NCBI RefSeq assembly: GCF_963678425.1
Contig: NZ_OY782854.1
Coordinates: forward strand, 558,001 to 622,000
Source of the DNA: an uncultured Bacteroides sp.
GTDB lineage: Bacteria > Bacteroidota > Bacteroidia > Bacteroidales > Bacteroidaceae
Length of the DNA stretch: 64,000 nt
Direction: 5' to 3'
This document shows, piece by piece, positions 1 through 8,472 of the stretch. Under the pieces are notes generated by a model. That model ran no database searches. It was not told where the DNA came from and was given only the letters and a program-made list of their open reading frames with translations. A program made the position numbers and the translations under genes. Each line of letters starts with the position of its first letter. Within the stretch, counting starts at the first letter, position 1.

Positions 1-2
1 AA

Positions 3-347
3 AGTGGTACTTTAGCAGAACCATCTATTTCCTGGGCTAAACAACCGGATCATTTTGCTTTTGTATTTCAGGGATTGATTTATGCTCTGGAAGATGGTGT
101 GTTTGAGTTCCAGACAAAATCAGATGATGGCAGTATGCTTTATATCAATGGAAAAGAAGTGGTAAACAATGATGGTTCACATGCAGCTATTTCAGCCAGT
201 GGAAAGATTGGCTTGAAGAAAGGATACCATTTTTATAAATTACTCTATTTTGAAGATTACGAAGGTGAGAGTTTAGAATGGGCCTGGAAAACGCCCCAAT
301 CAAAAGGATTTACCCCGATTCCTGCGACAAACCTGTTTATTAAATGA
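3..347 (+). CDS. C-terminal part of a PA14-domain protein (5' end outside window)
   Basis: The frame is open from the first bases of the window, so this is the tail of a longer gene and not a short gene starting at the TTG at 75. The residues DDGSMLYINGKEVVNNDG followed by a His-Ala and a Gly-Tyr-His-rich strand are the core of a PA14 domain, a carbohydrate-binding beta-barrel often fused to the C-terminus of secreted glycosidases such as GH20 hexosaminidases. The rest of the enzyme is not visible, so no catalytic activity can be given. The stop codon overlaps an ATG (ATGA at 344-347). Genes downstream encode a phosphodiesterase, a phosphatase, a sugar kinase and a glycosidase, which fits a glycan-degrading locus. 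Confidence 0.75.
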   Translation, partial: SGTLAEPSISWAKQPDHFAFVFQGLIYALEDGVFEFQTKSDDGSMLYINGKEVVNNDGSHAAISASGKIGLKKGYHFYKLLYFEDYEGESLEWAWKTPQSKGFTPIPATNLFIK

Positions 348-367
348 AAGTTTTAAATTATATAGTT

Positions 368-1234
368 ATGAAAAAGTTTGTTTTTATACTGTTGCTGCCT
401 TTTCTTGTTTCCTGGACTACTCCGAAACAAGATGCGGAAGTAAACGGGATTAATGTGATGACATTCAATATCAGGTATGATAACCCTGAAGACAGCCTGA
501 ATAATTGGAGCTACAGAAAAGAGAATGCAGCTAATGCTATCCGTTTTTATGATGTGGATATTTTAGGAACTCAGGAAGTCCTTCACAATCAGCTTACCGA
601 TCTGAAGAGTCTTCTGCCGGGTTATGAGGCTTTGGGCGTAGGTCGCAAAGATGGTAAGGAAAAAGGAGAATATAGCGCTCTTTGGTTTAAGAAGAATCGC
701 TTCAGTTTGGTTAAATCAGGCTATTTCTGGTTGAGCCAGACTCCTGAAATCGCAGGTTCGTTAGGGTGGGATGGTGCTTGTGAACGCATTGCAACCTGGG
801 CTATTCTGAAAGACAAGAGAACCAATAAACGTGTATTTGTACTCAATACCCATTTTGACCATATTGGAACAGTAGCCCGCAGAGAAAGCGTAAAGCTTAT
901 TCTGAACCGTATTTATAAGATTAGCCAGGGTCTTCCTGTTATTGTAACTGGTGATTTTAATTCCGAACCATCATCAAGTGTTGTTAAATCTCTGACTGAT
1001 TCTGGCAATTCCAGGCATTTAACAGATTCACGCGCTGTATCTCCTCTTATTTACGGTCCGGCATGGAGTTTTCACGATTTTGGAAAGATCCCTTTGAAAG
1101 AACGCTCGTTGATTGATTATATTTTCGTGCGTAACGAAGTAAAAGTTTTAAAATATGGAGTATTGGCTGAAACGAACAATTCTACATTTCTGTCAGATCA
1201 TGCTCCGGTATTGATTCGTATAGCCATTAAATAA
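368..1234 (+). CDS. Secreted endonuclease/exonuclease/phosphatase (EEP) family protein
   Basis: This is a member of the Mg-dependent EEP superfamily (DNase I / phosphodiesterase fold). Visible motifs in order are the N-terminal FNIRYD, the metal-binding GTQE, the NTHFDH catalytic His strand, GDFNSEP, DYIFV and the C-terminal SDHAPV, so all catalytic blocks are present. I place the start at 368 because it gives a clean signal peptide (MKKFVFILLLPFLVSWTTP); the upstream ATG at 344 overlaps the previous stop and would add eight residues before the signal. Family members near glycan loci are usually exported phosphodiesterases of unknown substrate. Co-directional with the genes on both sides and likely co-transcribed with them. 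Confidence 0.85.
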   Translation: MKKFVFILLLPFLVSWTTPKQDAEVNGINVMTFNIRYDNPEDSLNNWSYRKENAANAIRFYDVDILGTQEVLHNQLTDLKSLLPGYEALGVGRKDGKEKGEYSALWFKKNRFSLVKSGYFWLSQTPEIAGSLGWDGACERIATWAILKDKRTNKRVFVLNTHFDHIGTVARRESVKLILNRIYKISQGLPVIVTGDFNSEPSSSVVKSLTDSGNSRHLTDSRAVSPLIYGPAWSFHDFGKIPLKERSLIDYIFVRNEVKVLKYGVLAETNNSTFLSDHAPVLIRIAIK

Positions 1235-1259
1235 TTAATAATCATTTAGAATAATAGAG

Positions 1260-2402
1260 ATGAAAAAGATATTTGTAAATGTAGCATTTTTAGTTCTGGC
1301 TTTGGCTATGCTACCTTTAGCATCACAGGCTCAAAGCCGCAAAGATAAAGAACAGACTGTTACTATTGATCAGACTTATGACGTAGTTAAACTGCAAGCT
1401 CCGAAAGGTAAGAAGATTAAAAATGTAATCTTTATGGTTGGTGATGGAATGAGTCTGATGCATATGTATTCCGCATGGACTGTCAATAAGGGAAAGCTTA
1501 ACCTGGATAATGCACAGGCGGTAGGTCTTTCAAAGACATATTGTGCCAATAAACTGATTACTGATTCCGGCGCCGGAGGTACAGCTTTTGCAACCGGACA
1601 TAAAACAAACTATCACATGGTGGGAACAGATGTGAATGGGAAGCCTCTTCCTTCACTGACGGACTTTGCCAATGCGAAGAAACTCTCTACCGGTGTAGTA
1701 GTTACTTGTCGCCTGAATGATGCTACTCCGGCTGATTTTTGTTGTAACAACGTTGATCGTGATAAAAGTTACGAGGTTGCAGCAGATTATACCACTTGTG
1801 ATGTGGATTACATCTTTGGAGGTGGTTCCAAGTATTTCGAGAACAGACCCGATGGAAGAGATCTTTTTAAGGAAATGGAGAAGAAAGGTTATCAAACTCC
1901 CCGTAAATGGGACGATCTTGCAGCCATTAAGTCTGGAAAAGTACTGGCTGTATTCGATACACTTGATTTACAGGTACCTAAAGTGCGTGGCAATATTCTG
2001 GAGAAGTCTTCAATGAAAGCCATTGATTTGTTATCTCAGAACAAAAAAGGTTTTTTTCTGATGATTGAAGGTTCACAGATGGATGATTATGGTCACTCTA
2101 ATGATCTGGATATGTTAATGCAGGAAGTGATTGACTTTGACAAAACGGTCGGAAAAGTATTCGAATGGGCTGCTAAAAATGGAGAAACGCTGGTCGTTGT
2201 AACTGCCGACCATGAGACAGGTGGCCTGACATTAGTGGACGGAGATCTTAAAAAAGGGGAAATTGTAGGTAAATTCTCTACTGACGAACATAGCGGTGTA
2301 ATGGTGCCGGTGTATGCTTTTGGTCCGGGTGCCGAAAACTTTACCGGAATTTACGAAAATACAGCCTTGTTTGACAAAATAAAGAAGTTATTAAAAATGT
2401 AA
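1260..2402 (+). CDS. Alkaline phosphatase, exported
   Basis: This is a periplasmic phosphomonoesterase of the alkaline phosphatase superfamily. A signal peptide covers residues 1-24 (cleavage after SQA). FMVGDGM near residue 60 holds the first metal Asp, TDSGAGGTAFATGHKT near 101-116 holds the nucleophilic Ser103, EGSQMDDYGH is the metal-binding segment, and VTADHETGG near 318-326 supplies further zinc ligands. The usual DSAA nucleophile motif is DSGA here. The length of 380 is slightly short for the family but no motif is missing. It starts 25 bp after the EEP gene, so it is probably in the same operon. A role in removing phosphate from glycans or nucleotides released by the EEP protein is inference. 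Confidence 0.92.
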   Translation: MKKIFVNVAFLVLALAMLPLASQAQSRKDKEQTVTIDQTYDVVKLQAPKGKKIKNVIFMVGDGMSLMHMYSAWTVNKGKLNLDNAQAVGLSKTYCANKLITDSGAGGTAFATGHKTNYHMVGTDVNGKPLPSLTDFANAKKLSTGVVVTCRLNDATPADFCCNNVDRDKSYEVAADYTTCDVDYIFGGGSKYFENRPDGRDLFKEMEKKGYQTPRKWDDLAAIKSGKVLAVFDTLDLQVPKVRGNILEKSSMKAIDLLSQNKKGFFLMIEGSQMDDYGHSNDLDMLMQEVIDFDKTVGKVFEWAAKNGETLVVVTADHETGGLTLVDGDLKKGEIVGKFSTDEHSGVMVPVYAFGPGAENFTGIYENTALFDKIKKLLKM

Positions 2403-2476
2403 TCATATAAACTTCGTTGTCTGATTTAACGACGAAACAGTAAACTGTAGGATACTAATCAATTAATTAGAATATT

Positions 2477-3304
2477 ATGAAAATTGCAATAGATTTAGGA
2501 GGAACAAATATACGTGTGGGGTTGATTGATGAAGGCAAGGTGGTGAGAAAAATAAGCAAGCCATGTCCTTCAAAAGGAAGTGAAGAAGAGGTGCTGTTCT
2601 TCTTAATAAAACTCATTGAAGAGGAGATTTCACAGCAACTCGATGGAATAGGTATCGGTGTTCCTTCAGTAGTGGATACGGAGCGCGGCATTGTATATAA
2701 TGTGGCGAATATACCTTCCTGGAAAGAAGTTCATCTGAAAGAGATCCTTCAGCAGAAATTTAATGTCCCCGTTTTCGTTAATAATGATTCAAACTGTTTT
2801 GCATTGGGCGAGAAACTCTTTGGTGAAGGTGTTCCTTACTCTGATATGATTGGTATCACGTTAGGAACCGGAGTTGGTGCCGGAGTTATTATTGATGGAA
2901 AGTTATATAACGGTTCCAATACAGGAGCCGGAGAAATTGGATCATTAGCTTATCTGGATAGTGATTATGAGCATTATTGCAGCAGTGATTTTTTTGTAAA
3001 CTATTATAATACCACAGGTAAAGAAGCTTATGAAAAAGCTTGTGCAGGAGATTCAGGAGCATTAGCTATCTGGCATGAAATTGGAATTCACCTGGGTAAT
3101 CTGATGAAGGCTGTTCTATATACTTATGATCCGGAGGCTATTGTTTTAGGTGGTGGAGTTGCTACTGCTTATCCGTTTTTCTCTGAAAGCATGCTGGCAA
3201 CAATGTCTGATTTCCCTTATAAAAAGACAGTGGATGGCATTAAGATATTAATATCAAAGAAAGAGGATATTAGTTTATTGGGAGCCTCGGCTTTGATTGT
3301 CTGA
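2477..3304 (+). CDS. ROK-family sugar kinase
   Basis: Cytoplasmic sugar kinase of the ROK family (glucokinase, N-acetylglucosamine or N-acetylmannosamine kinase type). The N-terminal phosphate motif IDLGGTNIRVGLID, the NNDSNCFALGE segment with the catalytic Asp, and the long Gly-rich LGTGVGAGVIIDG segment followed by GAGEIG are all present. There is no N-terminal helix-turn-helix, so this is an enzyme and not a ROK repressor. The Cys-rich zinc-binding loop that normally follows GAGEIGH is reduced: the usual His is Ser and only one Cys is seen in EHYCSSD. Substrate cannot be read from sequence. Its place next to exported hydrolases suggests it phosphorylates a released monosaccharide. Confidence 0.88.
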   Translation: MKIAIDLGGTNIRVGLIDEGKVVRKISKPCPSKGSEEEVLFFLIKLIEEEISQQLDGIGIGVPSVVDTERGIVYNVANIPSWKEVHLKEILQQKFNVPVFVNNDSNCFALGEKLFGEGVPYSDMIGITLGTGVGAGVIIDGKLYNGSNTGAGEIGSLAYLDSDYEHYCSSDFFVNYYNTTGKEAYEKACAGDSGALAIWHEIGIHLGNLMKAVLYTYDPEAIVLGGGVATAYPFFSESMLATMSDFPYKKTVDGIKILISKKEDISLLGASALIV

Positions 3305-3394
3305 ATTAACTTTTAATGCTGTTTGCAAGGAAGAATAGTTTTAAAAGCTTATCTTAACCGTCCTTTTTGGGAAGATAAGTATAATTATTAAACG

Positions 3395-5020
3395 ATGAAT
3401 AACATGAAATTGATTTTAAGACTGACTTTGGGCTCGGCTATCTTTTGTTTCTCGTTGAGTTCTTTAGCTCAGAATCAGGATAGTACAGTGCTGAATAAAT
3501 ATAAATTGCCGTATAAGGACACTTATGTAAAAGATGCTCTGGTGGCAGAGAATGAGTTTCGTGTGATGAAGCCCGAGATTATTAAACATGGCACTTTTGA
3601 GGAAGCAAAGAATATTTTACCTAATCCAATTTGGGCCGGTCATGAAAAAGAGATAGAAATGTATTGGCATGCCTGGCAAATAGCAATAGGCAATATTAAA
3701 GATCCGATTCCAGGGTCAGGATTTGTAGCAAGTTATCTGGATACAGCTTACAATGGCAATATCTTTATGTGGGATACCTCCTTTATGATGCTGTTTGCCC
3801 GTTACGGTGCCCGCTTCTTTCCTTTTCAGCATACACTTGATAACTTTTATGCAAAGCAGCATCCGGATGGTTTTATCTGCAGAGAGATAAGGGCCGATGG
3901 ATCCGACTGTTTTGAACGTTACGACCCAACGAGTACAGGGCCCAACCTTATTCCATGGGTGGAGATGGCTTATTATAAGGAATTTGGCGACACGGACCGT
4001 CTGAATAAGGTATTTCCCGTATTGTGTTCCTATTATAAATGGTTGAGACTGAATCGTACCTGGCAAAACGGAACCTACTGGTCCAGTGGTTGGGGCACAG
4101 GTATGGACAACATGCCACGTGTGCAATCAAAGTATAACCCTATTTACAGCAATGGGCATATGACATGGCTGGATACCAACCTGCAACAGTTGTTTATTGC
4201 GAATACTCTTCTTCAAATGGGATTTTATCTGGAAAGATGGCAAGAGATAGAAGACTTTGAAGATGAGGTTAAAATGCTGAAAGAGTATGTGCGCAAGAAT
4301 CTATGGGATGAAAAGACCGGTTTTCTTTATGATCAGTATGCGGATGGTTCGTTAGGTACCACAAAAGGAATCGGAGCTTACTGGGCACTCTATTCTGATG
4401 TTCTTGATAAGAAACAATTAGATAGGATGGTTTCAGAACTGAATAATCCTAAAACTTTCAACCGGAAATATCGTGTGCCTTCATTGTCAGCCGATCATCC
4501 TAAGTATAAAGAAGACGGACGTTACTGGCAGGGAGGTATCTGGCCGGGAACCAACTATATGGTAATGAATGGCTTGGCCGATAAAGGTTACCGGAATCTG
4601 GCACGCGAAATAGCGTTGAATCATTACAATCAGGTATTCGAGGTGTATAAAAAAACTGGAACTTTCTTTGAATATTATGCTCCGGAGAGTTGTGAACCGG
4701 GATTTATGGCGAGAAGAGATTTTGTGGGATGGACCGGACTTCCACCTATTGCCGAGTTTATAGAATTTATCATTGGTATTCGTTCTGATTATTCAAATAA
4801 AACGGTAACCTGGGATCTGAATCTGACCGAAAGAAATGGTATTGATCGCTTTCCTTTCGGTCCTAAAGGGATGATTTCCTTTACTGTGGATCCACGCAAG
4901 TCTGCAAGTGAAACGCCACATATCACTATTGATACCAATGAACCGTTTGAACTGGTAGTAAGATATGGAGCAAATAAAGAAAAGAAGATCTCAGTTGAGG
5001 CTGGTAAACATATATATTAA
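3395..5020 (+). CDS. Secreted (alpha/alpha)6-barrel glycoside hydrolase, MGH1/GH63-like
   Basis: A 541-residue exported enzyme with an N-terminal signal peptide ending near SLSSLAQ. The core reads as a six-hairpin barrel: FMWDTSFMMLFARYGA, HPDGFICREI, WLDTNLQQLF, RYWQGGIWPGTNYMV, FFEYYAPE and GWTGLPPIAEF are the blocks seen in trehalase-like GH37/GH63 and mannosylglycerate-hydrolase-like (MGH1) proteins. The Asp in WDTSF and a Glu in FFEYY are the likely catalytic acids by analogy. The last 80 residues look like a beta-sandwich cap. Exact family and substrate are uncertain; an alpha-glucosidase or alpha-mannosidase acting on a branched glycan is plausible. It closes the cluster, with 870 bp of non-coding DNA following. 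Confidence 0.75.
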   Translation: MNNMKLILRLTLGSAIFCFSLSSLAQNQDSTVLNKYKLPYKDTYVKDALVAENEFRVMKPEIIKHGTFEEAKNILPNPIWAGHEKEIEMYWHAWQIAIGNIKDPIPGSGFVASYLDTAYNGNIFMWDTSFMMLFARYGARFFPFQHTLDNFYAKQHPDGFICREIRADGSDCFERYDPTSTGPNLIPWVEMAYYKEFGDTDRLNKVFPVLCSYYKWLRLNRTWQNGTYWSSGWGTGMDNMPRVQSKYNPIYSNGHMTWLDTNLQQLFIANTLLQMGFYLERWQEIEDFEDEVKMLKEYVRKNLWDEKTGFLYDQYADGSLGTTKGIGAYWALYSDVLDKKQLDRMVSELNNPKTFNRKYRVPSLSADHPKYKEDGRYWQGGIWPGTNYMVMNGLADKGYRNLAREIALNHYNQVFEVYKKTGTFFEYYAPESCEPGFMARRDFVGWTGLPPIAEFIEFIIGIRSDYSNKTVTWDLNLTERNGIDRFPFGPKGMISFTVDPRKSASETPHITIDTNEPFELVVRYGANKEKKISVEAGKHIY

Positions 5021-5891
5021 CTTGCTGTTTAGATTATAATAAAAGGGTTATAAATAAAAAAATGTGCATATTGATTCAGGTTTTAGTGGTAACGAAGCTA
5101 TTAAAAATATACATATATTTATAACCCCACGATTTTGTACTGGCATGCGCTGATTATTAAATAGTTACCTGTTGCAAATAAAATACCTGGACAAATGATT
5201 CAGTTATAAGTTACCTCTTTTTTGGCAGTGTTTTTTGCATTTTGGTGCCTGTTGTCCATTGTATTTACTATTAGGATAACTCTCAAACTATTTTTATTAA
5301 TCGTTTTAAGCTAATGCTTGTTACAATTATTTTGTGGGTTTGCTTTTATAAACTGATCATTCATTGTCTTTCCAAACTAAGGTCTAAATGGTCTGAAACT
5401 CCTTGCTGACAGGCTTTAAACGTCCTGACACTTTTTGAAAACATCAAGACTTATTCTTCAATATCACTTGAGACTTTCAAAGAGATTATCCGGCACATAT
5501 TCTTAATAGTCTTTTTGGAAAAATAATTGGTGAATCATTCAGATTTATTCTCCTATAGATTTTATTTATTGGAGAATTATTTTTGTTTATTGGTGAATAA
5601 AACCAAATAATTCAGCAATTTCTGACCTTTCCTGGAATGGGTTTCAAATTTCGATACTGTAAGTTATTCATATAATATTAAAAATTGGGTCGTATCTATT
5701 AAATCAAGCGCTTTCCTGGAATAACTGCTTTCTAATAAATGGTCATAATGGAAATTTAACTGTATAAACTGATAAAATATAACCACAATCCGCCATAATA
5801 TATTAAATTTGCCGGATACTATGATTGGAAATTAATTTGTGTCCTCATTATGTGGTACGCAATTATCTGTAACAGTAAGGTTTAATAAATT
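5021..5891. other. Long intergenic region
   Basis: About 870 bp without a convincing gene. It holds the repeated ATTGGTGAAT-type motif at 5526-5602 and a possible -7 box (TAAATTTG at 5804-5811) before the first copy of the tandem membrane-protein array. No tRNA, obvious terminator or mobile-element end was recognised. Confidence 0.5.
5526..5602. promoter_or_regulatory. Three copies of an ATTGG(T/A)GAAT motif
   Basis: ATTGGTGAAT at 5526-5535, TTATTGGAGAAT at 5566-5577 and TTTATTGGTGAATAAA at 5586-5601 repeat within 77 bp. The third is close to palindromic. A similar cluster, in the opposite orientation, lies at 62738-62795 downstream of the hybrid two-component regulator, and an ACCAATAATTTG sits in that regulator's own promoter region. 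The spacing and recurrence suggest a protein-binding site; this is inference. Confidence 0.35.
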
Positions 5892-6290
5892 ATGAAAATA
5901 TACGATCTTTTATTTTATGCCACTTATAAAGTGATGCAAAAGTCCGGGAATTTTGACGATACGCCTATATTTGGTGGTATTATTTTTGTCGCGCCATGCC
6001 TTATTTTTAATATTTATACGATCTATTTTATATTACATGGTTTTGATTTATTGACAATAAATTCTCCTAAAGGAAAATATACATTTGGCTATATTTCATT
6101 TGTAGTTTCAATATTCGTTTTTTTACTTATTTATTATAAACGAAATAATCGATACAAAAAGATTCTTTCAAAATATGAGAATAAGAAACTCATAAATTCC
6201 TGGTTAATAATTATAATTTACTATATTAGTGTATTTGCTATTTTGCACATTTCGGCATTATTCATGAAAAAAGCCTGGATTTTTGGGTAA
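5892..6290 (+). CDS. Small three-helix membrane protein, tandem copy 1
   Basis: I do not recognise a named family. The 132-residue protein begins MKIYDLLFYATYK, has three strongly hydrophobic segments (about residues 28-50, 62-82 and 103-125) and a basic loop NRYKKILSKYENKK between the second and third, and ends KKAWIFG. No signal peptide or catalytic motif is visible, so it is probably an inner-membrane protein. Three close paralogues follow on the same strand. Copy 1 is most like copy 4 (both have FDLLTINS and YISVFAI segments). It lacks the upstream remnant found before copies 2-4. A role as an immunity protein is inferred only from the tandem arrangement. Confidence 0.75.
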   Translation: MKIYDLLFYATYKVMQKSGNFDDTPIFGGIIFVAPCLIFNIYTIYFILHGFDLLTINSPKGKYTFGYISFVVSIFVFLLIYYKRNNRYKKILSKYENKKLINSWLIIIIYYISVFAILHISALFMKKAWIFG

Positions 6291-6349
6291 TATAAGAGAA
6301 TAGTTTCTAATATTAAACTTAAATTAATCTGTAGCTTATAGTAGAGTCG

Positions 6350-6433
6350 TTTATTTCAGCAGGAATGGGTTTTGCAGATGCGGAATGGGGAGACGGATTA
6401 TATAATTATTTGGAAGAACAACTTGGAAATTAA
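6350..6433 (+). pseudogene. Remnant of the 3' end of an unknown gene, before copy 2
   Basis: A short in-frame stretch containing GMGFADAEWGDGLYNYLEE and ending in a double stop (TAATAA) sits six bases before the ATG of the next membrane-protein gene. The same peptide recurs before copies 3 and 4. There is an in-frame stop upstream (6332) and no start, so it is the leftover C-terminus of a larger gene. The tight spacing to the following gene suggests that the lost gene and the 132-residue protein were once an operon. Confidence 0.6.
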
Positions 6434-6439
6434 TAAATT

Positions 6440-6838
6440 ATGAAAATATACGATCTTTTATTTTATGTAACTTATAAAGTGATGCAAAAGTCTGGAAATT
6501 TTGACGATACGCCTGTATTAGGAGGTGTTATTTTTGTTGGATTATGTCTTGTGTTTAATATTTATACTATTTACTTTATATTACGTGGTTTTGATATAAT
6601 AAATGCATATTCTTCTAAAGGAGTATATACATTTGGCAATATTTCATTTGGGGTTTCAATTCTAGTTTTTTCAATTCTTTATTATAAACGAAATAATCGA
6701 TATAAAAAGATTCTTTCAAAATATGATAAAAAGAAACTCATAAATTCCTGGTTAATAATTGTAATTTACTATGCTTCTACTGTCGCTATTGCACTCATTG
6801 CAGGACTATTTATGAAAAAAGCTTGGATTTTTGGATAA
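6440..6838 (+). CDS. Small three-helix membrane protein, tandem copy 2
   Basis: Paralogue of the protein at 5892, also 132 residues, beginning MKIYDLLFYVTYKVMQKSG and ending KKAWIFG. It keeps the three hydrophobic segments and the basic NNRYKKILSKYDKKK loop. It differs from copy 1 mainly in the first and third membrane segments (VLGGVIFVGLCLVFN, YYASTVAIALIAGLF), while the N-terminus and the basic loop are nearly identical. Concentrated variation in membrane segments with constant ends is what one expects of diverging recognition proteins, but that is inference. Downstream lies a fragment of the XylR-like regulator gene. Confidence 0.72.
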   Translation: MKIYDLLFYVTYKVMQKSGNFDDTPVLGGVIFVGLCLVFNIYTIYFILRGFDIINAYSSKGVYTFGNISFGVSILVFSILYYKRNNRYKKILSKYDKKKLINSWLIIVIYYASTVAIALIAGLFMKKAWIFG

Positions 6839-6870
6839 TATAAGAGAATCGTTTTTCTATTAAACTTAAG

Positions 6871-6972
6871 TTAATTATTCTTGGGGGTATGTTCTTTTCT
6901 GTATTCCAGTGGAGAACATCCCTCTATTGTTTTAAACTGCCGCGACAGGTTTTTCATATCTGTAATACCCAG
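6871..6972 (-). pseudogene. 3' fragment of the XylR-like regulator gene (duplicate 1)
   Basis: Read on the minus strand this encodes the last 34 residues of the regulator at 8473-9678 (GITDMKNLSRQFKTIEGCSP and onward to the same stop). Homology stops abruptly at about 6972 within the AraC-type helix-turn-helix, where unrelated sequence begins. It was carried along when the array duplicated. It has no start of its own in the homologous part and is not expected to make a functional regulator. Confidence 0.8.
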
Positions 6973-7129
6973 AGCATTTACATGGCCTGTAATTTTACAT
7001 GGAAGTGCTGCTATGGTAGCTCCTAAATGAGCTGATTTACAGTTTCTGTCCATTAGCAGAATTGAAGTTTTGGATAACCGGGCATGCCTATTGCTTATAA
7101 TCCAATGAGATATTGAGATATATTGAACT

Positions 7130-7234
7130 GTGAAATTTATTGCAGGACCATTTATCTCAGCCGGAATGGGTTTTGCAGATGCGGAATGGGGAGACGGATT
7201 ATATGATTATTTGGAAGAACAACTTGGAAATTAA
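7130..7234 (+). pseudogene. Remnant of the 3' end of an unknown gene, before copy 3
   Basis: Second copy of the GMGFADAEWGDGLYDY remnant, here open from a GTG at 7130 (VKFIAGPFISAGMG at its start) for 34 codons to a double stop six bases before copy 3. An in-frame stop lies just upstream. It is the best preserved of the three remnants. A functional 34-residue peptide cannot be excluded, but the decay of the copy at 7931 argues against it. Confidence 0.55.
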
Positions 7235-7240
7235 TAAATT

Positions 7241-7639
7241 ATGAAAATATACGATCTTTTATTTTATGCAACTTATAAAGTGATGCAAAAGTCTGGGAAT
7301 TTTAACGACACGCCTGTATTAGGAGGTGTTATTTTTGTTGGATTATGTCTTGTATTAAATGTTTATACTGTTTACTTTATATTACGTGGTTTTGATATAA
7401 TAACTGCATATTCTTTTAAAAGAGTATATACATTTGGCAATATTTCATTTGGGGTATCAATTCTAGTTTTTTCAATTCTTTATTATAAACGAAATAATCG
7501 ATATAAAAAGATTCTTTCAAAATATGAGAATAAGAGACTCGTAAATTCCTGGTTAATAATTACAATTTACTATACTATTATTTCTGCTATTCTGCTAATT
7601 TCCATGATGTTTGCGAATGGATATTGGATTTTTGGATAA
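7241..7639 (+). CDS. Small three-helix membrane protein, tandem copy 3
   Basis: Third 132-residue paralogue, starting exactly 801 bp after copy 2. N-terminus MKIYDLLFYATYKVMQKSG and basic loop NNRYKKILSKYENKR are conserved; the C-terminus is the most divergent of the set (MMFANGYWIFG instead of KKAWIFG). Three hydrophobic segments are kept. It is followed by a decayed second fragment of the regulator gene. No function can be assigned from sequence; inner-membrane immunity or stress protein is the main guess. Confidence 0.72.
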   Translation: MKIYDLLFYATYKVMQKSGNFNDTPVLGGVIFVGLCLVLNVYTVYFILRGFDIITAYSFKRVYTFGNISFGVSILVFSILYYKRNNRYKKILSKYENKRLVNSWLIITIYYTIISAILLISMMFANGYWIFG

Positions 7640-7673
7640 AAATAAGAAGATAGTTTCCTGTGTCAAACTTAAA

Positions 7674-7773
7674 TTAATTATTCTTGGGGGGTATGTTCTT
7701 TTCTGTATTCCAGTGGAGAACATACCTCATTATTTTAAACTGTCAAGGTAGCTTTCATATCTGTTATACCCAG
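7674..7773 (-). pseudogene. Decayed 3' fragment of the XylR-like regulator gene (duplicate 2)
   Basis: Aligns with 6871-6972 and with the end of the intact regulator, but carries an extra G in a G-run near 7685-7690 and further small deletions around 7735-7755, so the frame is lost. The same foreign sequence (CAGAGCATTTACATGG) follows the break, showing both duplicates descend from one recombination event. Confidence 0.7.
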
Positions 7774-7930
7774 AGCATTTACATGGCCTGTAATTTTACA
7801 TAGGAATGCTGCTATGGTAGCTCCTAAATGAGATAATTTATAGCTTTTGCCCATTAGCAGAATTGAAGCATTGGATAACCGGGCATGCCTATTGCTTATA
7901 ATCCAATGAGATATTGAGATATATTGAACT

Positions 7931-8034
7931 GTGAATTTATTGCAGGGCCATTTATTTCAGCAGGAATGGGTTTTGCAGATGCAGAATGGGGAGACGGATT
8001 ATATAATTATTTGGAATAACAACTTGGAAATTAA
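7931..8034 (+). pseudogene. Decayed remnant of the unknown gene, before copy 4
   Basis: Third copy of the remnant. One A is missing near the GTG compared with 7130, and a G-to-T change makes a premature TAA in the YLEEQ segment (TTGGAATAACAA). It is therefore no longer open, which supports the view that these upstream remnants are not under selection while the membrane-protein genes are. Confidence 0.6.
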
Positions 8035-8040
8035 TAAATT

Positions 8041-8439
8041 ATGAAAATATACGATCTTTTATTTTATGCAACTTATAAAGTGATGCAAAAGTCTGGGAAT
8101 TTCAACGATACACCTGTATTAGGTAGTATTATATTTGTCGAAACATGCATTATTTTTAATATTTATACGATTTATTTTATATTACATGGTTTTGATTTAT
8201 TGACAATAAATTCTTCTAAAGGAAAATATACATTTGGCAATATTACATTTGTAGTTTCAATTATGGTTTTTTTACTTATTTATTATAAACGAAATAATCG
8301 ATATAAAAAGATTCTTTCAAAATATGATAAAAAGAAACTCATAAATTCCTGGTTGATAATTATAATTTACTATATTAGTGTATTTGCAATTATGCATATT
8401 TCGGCATTGTTTATGAATAAAGCCTGGATTTTCGGGTAA
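8041..8439 (+). CDS. Small three-helix membrane protein, tandem copy 4
   Basis: Fourth paralogue, 132 residues, 800 bp after copy 3. It combines a copy-3-like N-terminus (SGNFNDTPVLG) with a body like copy 1 (IFVETCIIFNIYTIYFILHG, FDLLTINSSKG, YYISVFAIMHISALF), so it may be a recombinant of the two types. It ends NKAWIFG. It converges on the intact XylR-like gene with only 33 bp between stop codons, which is the arrangement from which the repeat unit seems to have been copied. Confidence 0.72.
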   Translation: MKIYDLLFYATYKVMQKSGNFNDTPVLGSIIFVETCIIFNIYTIYFILHGFDLLTINSSKGKYTFGNITFVVSIMVFLLIYYKRNNRYKKILSKYDKKKLINSWLIIIIYYISVFAIMHISALFMNKAWIFG

Positions 8440-8472
8440 TATAAGAGAAAAGTTTCTTATATTAAACTTAAA

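Noticed and set aside
344..367. Start of the EEP gene at the ATG overlapping the upstream stop
   Set aside because: It adds eight residues in front of an otherwise clean signal peptide; the ATG at 368 is the better start, although the ATGA overlap could still allow coupling.
6871..7053. A 60-residue minus-strand ORF as a small AraC-type regulator
   Set aside because: Only its last 34 residues match the regulator, and the start lies in unrelated sequence; it is a duplicated gene fragment.
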